From Candidatus Omnitrophota bacterium (GTDB lineage Bacteria > Omnitrophota > Gorgyraeia > 2-02-FULL-51-18), in contig JACPWF010000038.1 of assembly GCA_016197155.1 (NCBI GenBank), positions 1 through 48,580 on the forward strand: a stretch of DNA of 48,580 bases. Reading direction: 5' to 3'. The notes below the pieces were generated by a model. The model was given only the letters and a program-made list of their open reading frames with translations, had not been told where the DNA came from and searched no databases. Shown piece by piece: positions 8,687 through 17,591 of this stretch. The stretch's first letter is position 1, and each line of letters opens with the position of its first letter. The position numbers were made by a program, and so were the translations under genes.

Positions 8687-10593
8687 AACTGGACGCGAAG
8701 ATTCCCGCCGGGCCGCTTGCGGAAAAATGGGAACGCCGGCGATTGGAATTGAAGCTCGTGAATCCCGCCAACAAACGCAAATTTGAAATTCTCGTCGTGG
8801 GATCGGGCCTTGCGGGCGCCTCCGCCGCCGCGTCGCTCGGGGAACTCGGCTACCGCGTGAAATGTTTTTGTTTTCAGGACAGCGCGCGGCGCGCGCATTC
8901 GATCGCCGCGCAGGGCGGGATCAACGCCGCGAAAAATTATCAAAACGACGGGGACAGCGTCGAGCGGCTTTTTCATGACACGCTGAAGGGCGGGGATTTT
9001 CGCTCGCGCGAGGCCAACGTGTACCGCCTGGCCCAGGTGAGTAACGCCATCATCGACCAGTGCGCGGCGCAGGGTGTCCCTTTCGCGCGCGAGTATGGCG
9101 GGGCGCTCGCCAATCGCTCGTTCGGCGGCGCTCAAGTCTCCCGCACCTTTTACGCGCGCGGGCAGACGGGCCAGCAACTTTTGCTCGGCGCTTATCAAGC
9201 CCTGTCGCGGCAGATCGCGCTCGGCAGTGTGAAGCTCTTCACGCGTTCGGAGATGCTCGACCTCGTCGTCGCGGACGGACGGGCGAGCGGCATCGTGGTC
9301 CGGGATCTGGTGAGCGGAAAAATCACCTCCCACGCGGCCGACGCGGTGGTGCTGGCCACGGGCGGCTATTCGAGCGTTTTTTATCTTTCGACGAACGCGA
9401 TGGGCTGTAACGTCACGGCGATCTGGCGCGCCCACAAAAAAGGGGCGCTCTTCGCGAATCCCTGCTTCACCCAAATTCACCCGACCTGCATCCCCGTCAC
9501 CGGCGACCATCAGTCCAAACTGACGCTCATGTCTGAGTCGCTTCGCAACGACGGCCGGATCTGGGCGCCAAAGAAAAAAGGCGACGGGCGAAAACCGTCC
9601 GGCATTCCGGAAAGCGAGCGCGATTATTATCTGGAACGGAAATACCCGGGCTTCGGAAATCTGGCGCCGCGCGACATCGCCTCGCGCAGTGCCAAAGAAG
9701 TCTGCGACGAGGGCCGCGGCGTGGGTGCCGGCGGCCGCGGGGTTTATCTGGATTTTTCCGATGCGGTTAAACGGCTCGGCCAGGACTCGATCCGCGAGCG
9801 CTACGGAAATCTTTTTGACATGTACGAAAAAATCACAGGAGAAAACCCTTATCAGGCGCCGATGCGCATCTATCCCGCCGCGCACTACGCGATGGGCGGC
9901 TTGTGGGTGGATTATAATTTAATGAGTAACCTTGCCGGACTTTTTGTGATCGGCGAGGCGAATTTTTCGGACCACGGCGCCAATCGTTTGGGCGCCAGCG
10001 CCCTCATGCAGGGGCTGGCGGACGGCTATTTCATTCTTCCTTATACGATCGGCGATTATCTGGCGCGGAACGGAAAGGGCCAGGCCGCGGGCCATCCCGA
10101 ATTCCGGAAATCGGAAAGCGCGGTTTCCTCGCGCGTTCAAAAACTCCTGGCCGCGAACGGCCGGCGCACGGCGGATTCTTTTCACCGCGAGCTCGGGCAT
10201 CTTTTGTGGGAGCATTGCGGAATGGCGAGAAACCGGGCCGGGCTCGAAAAGGCGCTTGAGCGGATCCCGGCCCTGCGCGCGGAGTTTTGGCAAAATTTAA
10301 AAGTGACCGGATCCGGCGAGGACCTCAACCCCGCGCTCGAGCGGGCCGGGCGCGTGGCGGATTTCATGGAATTCGCGGAGCTTTTGTGCCGGGACGCGCA
10401 GGCGCGCGCCGAATCCTGCGGCGGGCATTTTCGCGAGGAATTTCAAACGCCGGACGGCGAGGCGCTCCGCGACGACAAAAATTTCAGCCACGTCGCCGCA
10501 TGGGAATACAAAGGCGAAAGCGTCGATCCCGAGCTTCACAAAGAATCACTCACCTTCGAGAATGTGAGTCTGGAGCAGAGGAGTTACAAGTGA
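8683..10593 (+). CDS. sdhA: Succinate dehydrogenase/fumarate reductase flavoprotein subunit
   Basis: Catalytic subunit oxidising succinate or reducing fumarate with covalently bound FAD. The 636-residue chain has the dinucleotide fold [12 protein letters not shown], the FAD-attachment region [10 protein letters not shown], the active-site stretches [12 protein letters not shown] and [12 protein letters not shown], and [20 protein letters not shown] near the C-terminal capping region. ATG 8683 is used because it overlaps the sdhC stop and matches the B-type N-terminus. A longer open frame upstream lies inside sdhC and is not conserved. Confidence 0.96.
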   Translation: MKLDAKIPAGPLAEKWERRRLELKLVNPANKRKFEILVVGSGLAGASAAASLGELGYRVKCFCFQDSARRAHSIAAQGGINAAKNYQNDGDSVERLFHDTLKGGDFRSREANVYRLAQVSNAIIDQCAAQGVPFAREYGGALANRSFGGAQVSRTFYARGQTGQQLLLGAYQALSRQIALGSVKLFTRSEMLDLVVADGRASGIVVRDLVSGKITSHAADAVVLATGGYSSVFYLSTNAMGCNVTAIWRAHKKGALFANPCFTQIHPTCIPVTGDHQSKLTLMSESLRNDGRIWAPKKKGDGRKPSGIPESERDYYLERKYPGFGNLAPRDIASRSAKEVCDEGRGVGAGGRGVYLDFSDAVKRLGQDSIRERYGNLFDMYEKITGENPYQAPMRIYPAAHYAMGGLWVDYNLMSNLAGLFVIGEANFSDHGANRLGASALMQGLADGYFILPYTIGDYLARNGKGQAAGHPEFRKSESAVSSRVQKLLAANGRRTADSFHRELGHLLWEHCGMARNRAGLEKALERIPALRAEFWQNLKVTGSGEDLNPALERAGRVADFMEFAELLCRDAQARAESCGGHFREEFQTPDGEALRDDKNFSHVAAWEYKGESVDPELHKESLTFENVSLEQRSYK

Positions 10594-11321
10594 ATTTCAA
10601 ATTGAAAGTTTGGCGCCAAAAAGACGCCCGAAACAAAGGCGGCCTCGTCGAGATCGAGGCCAAGGGCGTGAGCGCCGACATGTCCTTTTTGGAAATGCTC
10701 GATGGGGTGAACGAAGAACTCATTCAGAAAGGGTCCGAGCCGATCGCGTTTGATCACGACTGCCGTGAAGGCATTTGCGGGACGTGCTCGCTCGTGATCA
10801 ACGGCATCCCTCACGGCCCGGAGCGGGGCACGGCGGCCTGCCAGCTTCACATGCGGAAATTCAAGGACGGCGACACGATCGTGATCGAGCCCTGGCGGGC
10901 CCGGGCGTTCCCCGTGGTGAAAGATCTGGTCGTCGACCGGAGCGCCTTTGACCGGATCATCCAGGCCGGCGGGTTTGTTTCGGTGAATACCGGAAGCGCC
11001 CCCGAGGCCAATGCCATTCCCATCGGCAAGGAATCCGCCGAGCGCGCGATGGACGCGGCGGCCTGCATCGGTTGCGGGGCCTGTGTCGCCGCCTGCAAAA
11101 ATGCCTCGGCCATGCTTTTTGTCGCGGCGAAGGTCTCGCATCTGGCCGAACTGCCGCAGGGACAGGTCGAGCGCGGGGCGCGCGTCAAAAAAATGGTGGC
11201 CCAAATGGACCGCGAGGGCTTCGGCAACTGCACGAATCAATACGAATGCGAGGCCGTCTGCCCCAAGGAAATCAGCGTCGGCGTCATCGCGAAAATGAAC
11301 CGGGAGTACAGACAATCATGA
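10590..11321 (+). CDS. sdhB: Succinate dehydrogenase/fumarate reductase iron-sulfur subunit
   Basis: Carries electrons from FAD to the membrane anchor. The 243-residue protein contains the [2Fe-2S] ligands in [15 protein letters not shown] plus a later Cys, the [4Fe-4S] motif [11 protein letters not shown], and the distal cluster motif [17 protein letters not shown] 10590 overlaps the sdhA stop (GTGA) with an AGAGGAG site upstream. The long open frame running back into sdhA is not protein-like. The stop overlaps the next gene. Confidence 0.95.
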   Translation: MNFKLKVWRQKDARNKGGLVEIEAKGVSADMSFLEMLDGVNEELIQKGSEPIAFDHDCREGICGTCSLVINGIPHGPERGTAACQLHMRKFKDGDTIVIEPWRARAFPVVKDLVVDRSAFDRIIQAGGFVSVNTGSAPEANAIPIGKESAERAMDAAACIGCGACVAACKNASAMLFVAAKVSHLAELPQGQVERGARVKKMVAQMDREGFGNCTNQYECEAVCPKEISVGVIAKMNREYRQS

Positions 11322-11734
11322 CCGAACCCACGGAACCCAAGCCCAAAGCGCCGGGGATGGTGATCTTCACGGCGGTGCTCAATTTCCTCACCGCGGCTTT
11401 TTTCTTTTTCTGGTTTTTGGTGTCGCTTTTTGTGCTCGTTTTCCGGAACGCCATGGGCGTCTACGATTTTATCGCGCGCGAATACCCGCGCGTGATGAAC
11501 CTTTCCTTTGGCCTCACGTTTCTCTTTGGGATCGTTTTTGTGGCGGGCCTTTTTTTCTTTCTCTTCTTTCTGGCCGTCGGCATCGGCCTCCTGAGGGGTG
11601 AAAAGATCGCCTGGTATTTTCAGGTCGCGCTCAGCCTCATGGGTCTTTTGGGTTTTCCGATCGGCACGGCGCTGAACGGGGCGATCCTCATTTTCTTTTT
11701 TCAACCTCCCGTCCGTAATTATTTTAAGGTTTAA
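11318..11734 (+). CDS. Small integral membrane protein, unknown function
   Basis: A 138-residue protein with a short Pro/Lys-rich cytoplasmic N-terminus and roughly three very hydrophobic, Phe-rich spans (about 14-45, 62-92, 102-125). I recognise no family. ATG 11318 overlaps the sdhB stop (ATGA), so it should be translated with the respiratory complex; an assembly or accessory role is possible but is inference from position only. Confidence 0.75.
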   Translation: MTEPTEPKPKAPGMVIFTAVLNFLTAAFFFFWFLVSLFVLVFRNAMGVYDFIAREYPRVMNLSFGLTFLFGIVFVAGLFFFLFFLAVGIGLLRGEKIAWYFQVALSLMGLLGFPIGTALNGAILIFFFQPPVRNYFKV

Positions 11735-11743
11735 AAATAGCCC

Positions 11744-12589
11744 ATGGCCCTCGTGAAGGCGAAGATCCGCGTGGGCCACAGCCCAGATCCCGACGACGCG
11801 TTCATGTTTTACGCGATCGCGCATGAGAAGGTGAAAACCGACGGGATCACGTTTTCGCACGTGATCGAGGACATCGAAAGCCTGAATCGCCGCGCGCTCC
11901 AGGCCGAGCTCGAGGTCACGGCCCTCTCGGCGTTCGCGTTTTTCGAGGTCGCGGACAAATACGCGCTCATGCCCTGCGGGGCGAGCATCGGCGACAATTA
12001 CGGCCCGATGCTGATCTCGAAAAAATCAATTTATCCCAAGGAGCTCGAGGGCAAAAAAATCGCCGTCCCCGGGCTTCATACGACGGCGTACCTGGCCCTT
12101 CGGCTTTTTTTGCCGAATTTTAAAGAGGTCGTAGTCGGGTTCGACAAAATTTTGGAGGCGGTGGAGAGGGGCGACGCCGACGCGGGCCTGGTCATTCACG
12201 AGGGCCAGCTCACGTACGAGAGGCTCGGATTCAAAAAAGTGGCCGACCTCGGCGAGTGGTTTTACGAAATGACCAAGCTCCCTCTGCCGCTCGGCGTCGA
12301 CGTGATCCGGAAAAATCTCGGGCGCGATGTCATGCGGAAGGTCACAAAAATTTTAAAAACCAGCATCGAGTACGGTTTGAAAAATCGCGATGAGGCGCTG
12401 CGATACGCGCTCAAGTTCGGCCGCGGGATCGAGTCCGACACGGCCGACCGGTTCGTGGGGATGTACGTGAATGATTACACCGTGAACATGGGCAAAAAGG
12501 GCAAAGAGGGGCTTCTCGCGCTCCAGCGCGCCGCGATGGATTTCGGGTTTCTAAATAAGGAAGCGAAAATCGAATGGGTGGACATGTGA
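11744..12589 (+). CDS. mqnD: Menaquinone biosynthesis MqnD-family protein (futalosine pathway)
   Basis: MqnD releases 1,4-dihydroxy-6-naphthoate from cyclic de-hypoxanthine futalosine in the alternative menaquinone pathway. The 281-residue protein has a periplasmic-binding-like fold with the typical HSPDPDDAFMFYAIA N-terminus, the GDADAGLVIHEGQLTY block and a C-terminal helical stretch. MqnA is a paralogue with the same fold, but the HEG motif favours MqnD. It sits behind the menaquinone-type sdhCAB genes, which supports the assignment. A short AAGG precedes the ATG. Confidence 0.82.
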   Translation: MALVKAKIRVGHSPDPDDAFMFYAIAHEKVKTDGITFSHVIEDIESLNRRALQAELEVTALSAFAFFEVADKYALMPCGASIGDNYGPMLISKKSIYPKELEGKKIAVPGLHTTAYLALRLFLPNFKEVVVGFDKILEAVERGDADAGLVIHEGQLTYERLGFKKVADLGEWFYEMTKLPLPLGVDVIRKNLGRDVMRKVTKILKTSIEYGLKNRDEALRYALKFGRGIESDTADRFVGMYVNDYTVNMGKKGKEGLLALQRAAMDFGFLNKEAKIEWVDM

Positions 12590-14376
12590 GCGAGAAAGCC
12601 GCCAGTTTTGTCCAGGAATCCTCCGAATGGGTCCGCAAGCCCAGGGGCATCGACGCCAATCTTAAAAATTACGGCAAAGTTTACAAGACATTCAAATGGA
12701 AAAACGCCGAAAAAGAATTTGACTGGCACAAAACCAAAAAGGTCAACGTCGTCCACGAAATGATCGACCGCCACGCGAACAGCGCGCGGAAGGACAAAAC
12801 GGCGCTTCACTATTGGGACCCCGCACCGAGCGCCGGGAACCCCCGCGGCCGCGAGGAAAAGTACACGTTTTTGGATTTAAAGGACCAGTCCAGCCGGTTT
12901 GGAAACGTTTTAAAAAAATTCGGCGTGAAAAAAGGCGACCGCGTCGCGGTGTTTCTGCCGAGGACGCCCGAGCTCTACATTTCCATTTTGGGGATAAACC
13001 GCCTCGGCGCCAGTCCGGTGCCGCTTGTCGAGGCGTTCATGGAGGAGGCCCTCTTTGACAGGCTTTCCAATAGCGAAGCATCGGCCGTCGTCACCGCCCC
13101 GGCGCTTTTGTCGCGCATTCCTTTTAAAAAACTTCCGAGCCTCAAGCATTTGTTTTTGGCCGGGGAAAAGGACGCCGCGGGATTTGAATGTCCCGGCGGC
13201 GTGGACGCGCATGATTATTTTGAGGAGGTGCAATCGGCGAGCCCTTCGCTCGCGCCGGTCTGGCTTTCGCTCGACGACGGGCTTGTGATCCACTACACGT
13301 CGGGGTCGACGGGACGCTCGAAGGGTGTTTTGCACCGCCAGTACGCGATGGTCGGTCATTATCAGACCGCGAAGTGGGCGCTGGATCTCGGCGACGACGA
13401 TGTGTATTGGTGCACGGCCGATCCGGGGTGGGTGACCGGGACCTCCTACGGGATCTACGGGCCGTGGACGCTCGGGATTTCGAGCCTCGTCCTCGGCGGC
13501 CGGTTTTCGGCGGAGCTTTGGTACCGCGCGATCGAAAAGTATAAAGTCTCGATGTGGTACAGCGCGCCCACGGCCTTCCGGCTTCTCATGTCTCAGGGGA
13601 AGGAGCTGGCAAAAAAATTTAATTTAAAAAGCCTGCGCCACATCTGTTCGGTCGGCGAGCCGCTGAACCCCGAGGCCCTGCGCTGGGTCCGCGACCTCAC
13701 GGGGATCGCGCCCCACGAAACCTGGTGGATGACCGAGACCGGCATGCAGATCGTTTGCAATTACCGGAGCCTCGATTTCAAAATCGGTTCGACGGGAAAA
13801 TCTTTTCCCGGAACGGTCGCCTCCATCATTGATGACAAAGGAAGGGAAGTCCCGCCCAACACGCTGGGAAATTTAGCCGTGAAAACAGGCTGGCCGTCGA
13901 TGATGACGGAAATTTGGGGCAATAAAGAAAAATATGACGAATATTTCCGGATAAAAGGCTGGTATTTGAGCGGCGACACGGCCTATAAGGACAAGGACGG
14001 TTTTATTTGGTTTGCTGGCCGCGCGGACGATGTGATCAAGACCGCGGGCGAACGCGTGGGGCCTTTTGAGGTGGAGAGCGCGCTTGTCCAGCACCCGGCC
14101 GTGGCCGAGGCCGGCGTCATCGGAAAGCCCGACGCGGTGAGGGGGCAGATCATCAAGGCCTACATCAGCCTGCGCCAGGGCCATTCCGCTTCGGAGACCT
14201 TGAAAAAAGAAATCGCCGATTTTGTGAAGCGCACGATGGCGGGACACGCCGCTCCGCGCGAGATCGAGTTTTGCGAGCGCGTGCCCAAAACGCGTTCGGG
14301 AAAGATCATGCGCCGCGTTCTGAGGGCCTGGGATCAGGGCCTGCCCGTCGGCGACACGAGCACCATGGAGGAATGA
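12586..14376 (+). CDS. Acetyl-CoA synthetase-type acyl-CoA ligase
   Basis: ANL-superfamily enzyme that activates acetate or another short acid with ATP and CoA. The 596-residue product shows the phosphate loop YTSGSTGRSKGV, WYSAPTAFRLL, SVGEPLNPEA, the aromatic ETWWMTETG block typical of acetate-using AcsA proteins, the hinge GDTAYKDKDGFIWFAGRADD and the C-terminal KTRSGKIMRR whose last-lobe Lys is catalytic. GTG 12586 overlaps the mqnD stop (GTGA), in line with neighbouring couplings; ATG 12574 is an in-frame alternative adding four residues. Acid specificity cannot be read from sequence alone. Confidence 0.88.
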   Translation: MSEKAASFVQESSEWVRKPRGIDANLKNYGKVYKTFKWKNAEKEFDWHKTKKVNVVHEMIDRHANSARKDKTALHYWDPAPSAGNPRGREEKYTFLDLKDQSSRFGNVLKKFGVKKGDRVAVFLPRTPELYISILGINRLGASPVPLVEAFMEEALFDRLSNSEASAVVTAPALLSRIPFKKLPSLKHLFLAGEKDAAGFECPGGVDAHDYFEEVQSASPSLAPVWLSLDDGLVIHYTSGSTGRSKGVLHRQYAMVGHYQTAKWALDLGDDDVYWCTADPGWVTGTSYGIYGPWTLGISSLVLGGRFSAELWYRAIEKYKVSMWYSAPTAFRLLMSQGKELAKKFNLKSLRHICSVGEPLNPEALRWVRDLTGIAPHETWWMTETGMQIVCNYRSLDFKIGSTGKSFPGTVASIIDDKGREVPPNTLGNLAVKTGWPSMMTEIWGNKEKYDEYFRIKGWYLSGDTAYKDKDGFIWFAGRADDVIKTAGERVGPFEVESALVQHPAVAEAGVIGKPDAVRGQIIKAYISLRQGHSASETLKKEIADFVKRTMAGHAAPREIEFCERVPKTRSGKIMRRVLRAWDQGLPVGDTSTMEE

Positions 14377-14592
14377 ATGATACAAGCGCTCATGCAGAAC
14401 GAGGATTTTAAAACGTTTATCGCGCACCCCGAGGTGCAGGAACTTTTTAAGGACTCCGAATTTAAGGACGTGGCTCAAACGCGGGATTTCGCGAAGATCG
14501 TCGCGCACCCCAAATTCATGGCGCTCATGAGAGTGCCCGAACTGTCCTCTTTGATGGCCAGGCTGGGTCCCGCCCTTGCGAAATTCCGCTAA
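14377..14592 (+). CDS. Small hypothetical protein with two HP-type repeats
   Basis: A 71-residue soluble protein starting directly after the ligase stop. It contains two related units, FKTFIAHPEVQELFKD and FAKIVAHPKFMALM, resembling short helical repeats found at the ends of some membrane proteins. The function is unknown. Its position implies co-translation with the acyl-CoA ligase. There is no clear ribosome site beyond GGAGGAATGA at the end of the preceding gene. Confidence 0.6.
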   Translation: MIQALMQNEDFKTFIAHPEVQELFKDSEFKDVAQTRDFAKIVAHPKFMALMRVPELSSLMARLGPALAKFR

Positions 14593-14593
14593 A

Positions 14594-15007
14594 ATGAAGC
14601 GGGTGATTTTGCTTTCTCTTTTGGTGTGTTCGGCGGCCGCCGCGGCCGAGCCCTCCCAAAATACGCGGCCTCTCCACGACAAAGAAGGGCATGTGATCGG
14701 GTCCGAGACCGACCGCAACGGCGACGGCAAGTACGATGTCTTTAAACATTTTTTGAAAGGGCGGAATCTCGTCCTCAAAGAATCCGACACCAACTTTGAC
14801 GGCAAAATTGACAAGCGCGAGCTCCTCGAGTGGAGCGCCGACAAAAAAATCTCGGTCCCCGTGAACGGCCGCATGCAGTTTATCCCCAACCCCGGCTACG
14901 TGGCGCTCCGGACCGAACAGGACACCGACTTCGACGGCAAAATCGATGTCTACAAAGAACGCGGCAACAAAAGCCCTTCCAAGGACAGGATTGGAAAACC
15001 CATTTGA
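14594..15007 (+). CDS. Exported protein with three calcium-binding-loop motifs
   Basis: A 137-residue protein with an N-terminal signal peptide (about residues 1-18, Ala-rich cleavage region). Three acidic loops of the DxNxDGxxD kind follow: DRNGDGKYD (40-48), DTNFDGKID (65-73) and DTDFDGKID (110-118). They resemble the loops of EF-hand and dockerin proteins. The mature protein is probably periplasmic or surface-exposed and may bind Ca2+. It begins one base after the previous stop. No named family is recognised. Confidence 0.7.
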   Translation: MKRVILLSLLVCSAAAAAEPSQNTRPLHDKEGHVIGSETDRNGDGKYDVFKHFLKGRNLVLKESDTNFDGKIDKRELLEWSADKKISVPVNGRMQFIPNPGYVALRTEQDTDFDGKIDVYKERGNKSPSKDRIGKPI

Positions 15008-15021
15008 TTAAAAAGCGGGGA

Positions 15022-15050
15022 TTGACCGAAAGAGGCAAAATAGCTATAAT
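15022..15050 (+). promoter_or_regulatory. Sigma70-type promoter at the start of the accessory island
   Basis: TTGACC (15022-15027), 17 bases, perfect TATAAT (15045-15050). The expected start is near 15057, four bases before ATG 15061. It marks the entry into an A+T-richer block of genes. Confidence 0.75.
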
Positions 15051-15060
15051 CACGGTCGCT

Positions 15061-15102
15061 ATGGATAAAGCGACCAGAGAAGAGATCGTTGTTTCCGCAT
15101 GA
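15061..15102 (+). CDS. Possible 13-codon leader peptide
   Basis: ATG 15061 opens a 13-residue frame (MDKATREEIVVSA) whose TGA overlaps the ATG of the next gene (ATGA). The ATG lies about four bases after the predicted transcription start and has no ribosome site, so it could be read as a leaderless start and couple translation of the downstream gene. It may equally be an untranslated 5' region or a remnant of a longer gene. Confidence 0.3.
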   Translation: MDKATREEIVVSA

Positions 15103-15389
15103 GCACTTCCGATGTGAACGTCGAAATCGATAAAAAGAATGATGTTTTGTATGTTCTTAGAAAAGAGGCGGATATTTCAGCCACGCTTAATGTTGGCGTG
15201 GATGCGGATGTGATGGTCAGGATCGACCGCCGTTCTCACGACGTCGTTGGATTCACGATCACAGACTTCAGCAAATCCATGTTTAGCAGGATTTCGGATA
15301 AGAATGAATACCTTCTAAAAGAAGAGTTTGATTTTTTTATCAATAACCTCAATGCCATCCACAGGGGTGTTGAGTATAAGCAAGCCTGA
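15099..15389 (+). CDS. DUF2283-like protein
   Basis: A 96-residue protein whose N-terminal half resembles DUF2283: VEIDKKNDVLYV, then a short beta-rich core, VMVRIDRRSHDVVGFTITDFS and a helical tail. DUF2283 proteins are often encoded beside DUF4258 partners in toxin-antitoxin-like pairs; no such partner is present here. It uses ATG 15099 in an ATGA overlap with a 13-codon upstream frame. Base composition is more A+T-rich than the upstream operons. Confidence 0.65.
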   Translation: MSTSDVNVEIDKKNDVLYVLRKEADISATLNVGVDADVMVRIDRRSHDVVGFTITDFSKSMFSRISDKNEYLLKEEFDFFINNLNAIHRGVEYKQA

Positions 15390-15478
15390 TCTCTCCCCGG
15401 CAACGGGCCAGTTTGTAAATCGTAAACCAGACCAGGTTTCAAGGTGAGGGACTAGATCAATAACCGCTTCCCGAGTCT

Positions 15479-16507
15479 ATGAAAAACTTATCGATACCGT
15501 ATTGGTCAAGAGTTAATCTCCCTCCTTGGGACGTCGTTCGGTATGCGTCGTCTGGTGTACGGTATATCGGTATTCTCGTTATTATTTTTGTTTATGGATG
15601 CGCAACCTCACCATCATACGGCCCAAGCGTTCCACAGCCTCCTCCGACGGCCAACGAATATTTCGTTTGCCCAGGAGATGGCGATGGCCTGTTTGATATG
15701 GGGGCGAGCATTTGGTGGACCAAGATGCAGCGGATTCACAACAGGCGTAATTTTATTTCGCCGGATGATCTCACCGTTGTCTGGGGCGCTCAGTACAGCT
15801 TTTATATAGTTGCTCCAACGCTTGAGGTCGTGTGGTACGCGCCGGATGGCTCTGAGTTTTCCAGAACAAAAGACACGCGGCTTCCATACGCTTATTATAA
15901 TCGCGCCTTTATAAGAACTGATGATGCAATGTTAAATGGCCAACTGGGAAGGTGGAGGGTTGAGGCGTACGCGGACAGCAAGCTAATGGACACACGTTAT
16001 TTCTTCATTGATTACACTGAAAACCTGAGAAAACTTCCAATCCAAGAGCTGAGCGGAGTAAAATCGGCTGAAGAATTGCAACTAGCGATAGATGATATAG
16101 AAAAAAATGCCAGACCGCGAGTTTGGACGACCGCGTCGAAGGATGCGTTCATGAAAGCGGCGCAAGAAGTATTAGTCGAAAAAGGGTTTGAAGTGAAAGC
16201 CGCCGATTCTGTTGCGGGGACTATCGTGTCGGAGTTTGTTAAGAAAGATTTCCATGGCATCAAGTCGGTTCTTGCTGTGGTTGTAGGCGCAAGAAATTAT
16301 GAATTAGGCCTCCGTTATCGGTATGAGGTGCGCGAGAAGGGTAATTTTATAGCTGATTTGTCCGTGGGCCGGTATATTTCAGACAAAGGTATTTCGGAAT
16401 TTCGCGCCGAACAGATGGGTGAATTTCAAAAGGAGCTGAAGGATATAGTCCAAGCTATCAAAGAGCGGGCAGAATCAAACGCAGTGGCGGTCTCCCCAAC
16501 TCCATGA
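15479..16507 (+). CDS. Large lipoprotein, unknown function
   Basis: A 342-residue protein with a long basic N-region, a hydrophobic stretch and a lipobox-like VYGC (Cys about residue 41), then a Pro-rich linker. The C-terminal region from about residue 215 has the pattern of an amphipathic helix followed by GFEVKAADSVAGTIVSEF, seen in small outer-membrane lipoprotein domains (inference from pattern, no family named). No later in-frame start exists before the signal. Its stop overlaps the next gene (ATGA), so the two exported products are probably made together. Codon use is A+T-richer than the flanks. Confidence 0.7.
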   Translation: MKNLSIPYWSRVNLPPWDVVRYASSGVRYIGILVIIFVYGCATSPSYGPSVPQPPPTANEYFVCPGDGDGLFDMGASIWWTKMQRIHNRRNFISPDDLTVVWGAQYSFYIVAPTLEVVWYAPDGSEFSRTKDTRLPYAYYNRAFIRTDDAMLNGQLGRWRVEAYADSKLMDTRYFFIDYTENLRKLPIQELSGVKSAEELQLAIDDIEKNARPRVWTTASKDAFMKAAQEVLVEKGFEVKAADSVAGTIVSEFVKKDFHGIKSVLAVVVGARNYELGLRYRYEVREKGNFIADLSVGRYISDKGISEFRAEQMGEFQKELKDIVQAIKERAESNAVAVSPTP

Positions 16508-17217
16508 CGAAGCGAAAGATTTTTTTGTTTTCTTTGGTTCTCGTTTTCATTGGTGTGAGCCAAGCTGTAGGATCCCAGACGCTTCCGGCTGATATAAAAA
16601 ATGTGGCTATTGTTGTCCGTGAAGTGCCGCCACAAGGAGGGAAGGCGGCGCCGATGCCCGGACAATTTTTAGCCCCGTCAACGCTTAATCCAGAATTTGT
16701 CTATGGAAGGGAGATAAAGCCCGTAGAATTTTTGGATAAGCGAACCATAGCGCTCCGCGAATTGCCTTCCTGGTATTACACAATCTCAAATCTTCAAAAG
16801 GAAATTAACGAAGATCTGGAACTTGCGACTCATGGGAGGGGTTTAAATCCCATCCACGTCGAACAAGCGTCCATAAAAGATGGCATTGGTGTGGGTGATT
16901 TTGCACGCGGCATCCTTACCGACAGCAAGGCAGATGCCGTGGTCGTTTTCCACTATTTTCTTGCTTCGGATTGGCAGGGAACCAACGTTTACTTTGACCC
17001 CTATCTGGGCAACAAATACAACTATTCCTCAGCTCAAGCCACGCGTAGCGGCGTGGGAATCTGGTATGAGTATGCAGTTTTTACGTCGGGTGGTTTGTTG
17101 TATAGAAAAGACGAGAATGCAGCTATTGAGCTTTCGCTGGCAGGGACAAGACAAAAAGCAAAACAAAGGCTGATTGAATTTTTACAAAAGGATTTGCAAA
17201 AAAAATTTTTAAAGTAG
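16504..17217 (+). CDS. Exported protein paired with the lipoprotein, unknown function
   Basis: A 237-residue protein with a clear signal peptide (MTKRKIFLFSLVLVFIGVSQ, cleavage around Ala/Gly 21-24) and no later membrane span. The body begins LPADIKNVAIVVREVPP and ends in a Lys-rich helix. I recognise no family. The ATGA overlap with the upstream lipoprotein gene suggests the two act together in the envelope. It may be followed by a weak hairpin terminator. Confidence 0.65.
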   Translation: MTKRKIFLFSLVLVFIGVSQAVGSQTLPADIKNVAIVVREVPPQGGKAAPMPGQFLAPSTLNPEFVYGREIKPVEFLDKRTIALRELPSWYYTISNLQKEINEDLELATHGRGLNPIHVEQASIKDGIGVGDFARGILTDSKADAVVVFHYFLASDWQGTNVYFDPYLGNKYNYSSAQATRSGVGIWYEYAVFTSGGLLYRKDENAAIELSLAGTRQKAKQRLIEFLQKDLQKKFLK

Positions 17218-17267
17218 AACAAAAATATCCGGCGGCTTGCCGAAAAACTCCTCTCAAAATATGGCAA

Positions 17268-17291
17268 AACGGAAACCTTCCGGTTTCTGTT
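17268..17291 (+). terminator. Possible hairpin terminator after the lipoprotein pair
   Basis: Arms AACGGAAACC (17268-17277) and GGTTTCTGTT (17282-17291) pair at nine of ten positions around a four-base loop. A T5 run follows eight bases later, so it would be a weak or imperfect terminator. It overlaps the -35 box of the toxin-antitoxin promoter. Confidence 0.35.
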
Positions 17292-17332
17292 GACTTCCCT
17301 TTTTAAATATGTATACTTTAACTGTACATATT
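17290..17332 (+). promoter_or_regulatory. Toxin-antitoxin promoter with palindromic operator
   Basis: TTGACT (17290-17295), 16 bases, TATACT (17312-17317). A perfect 8-base inverted repeat, AATATGTA (17306-17313) and TACATATT (17325-17332), is centred over the -10 and start region and runs into the ribosome site. Such a palindrome is what an autoregulating Phd/YefM-type antitoxin would bind; binding is inferred from position. Confidence 0.55.
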
Positions 17333-17342
17333 GGAGGTAGCG

Positions 17343-17591
17343 ATGAAAGCGTCCGTGATGGATCTGCGAACGAGAATGAGAGAGGTCTTTAAGGCGCTTC
17401 GCCGGAACGAGAAGGTGGAGATTCTGTATCACGGGAAGCCCGCGGCCAGGATCATTCCTATTCACAGGAAAAAATTGCGAATGCGGGTTTCCGAGCACCC
17501 GTTTTTTGGCATGCGCCGCGCCTCCGGCCACGAGAAGTCCGTCTATGAAACGGTGAGAGACCTTCGGCGGGGCCGGTATGGTTCTGTTTGA
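17343..17591 (+). CDS. Antitoxin, Phd/YefM-like
   Basis: An 82-residue protein with the Phd/YefM-type N-terminal DNA-binding pattern (MKASVMDLRTRMREVFKAL, then EKVEILYHGKPAARIIPI) and a basic C-terminal tail likely to wrap the toxin. ATG 17343 is chosen because TTGGAGG ends six bases upstream; the TTG at 17331 is part of that site. It overlaps the PIN toxin by 14 bases. It probably neutralises the toxin and represses their shared promoter. Confidence 0.82.
   Translation: MKASVMDLRTRMREVFKALRRNEKVEILYHGKPAARIIPIHRKKLRMRVSEHPFFGMRRASGHEKSVYETVRDLRRGRYGSV

Noticed and set aside
8470-9885. Long minus-strand open frame (471 codons) opposite sdhC-sdhA
   Set aside because: Composition is Arg/His/Asp-rich with no family pattern; it mirrors the GC-rich codon bias of sdhA on the other strand.
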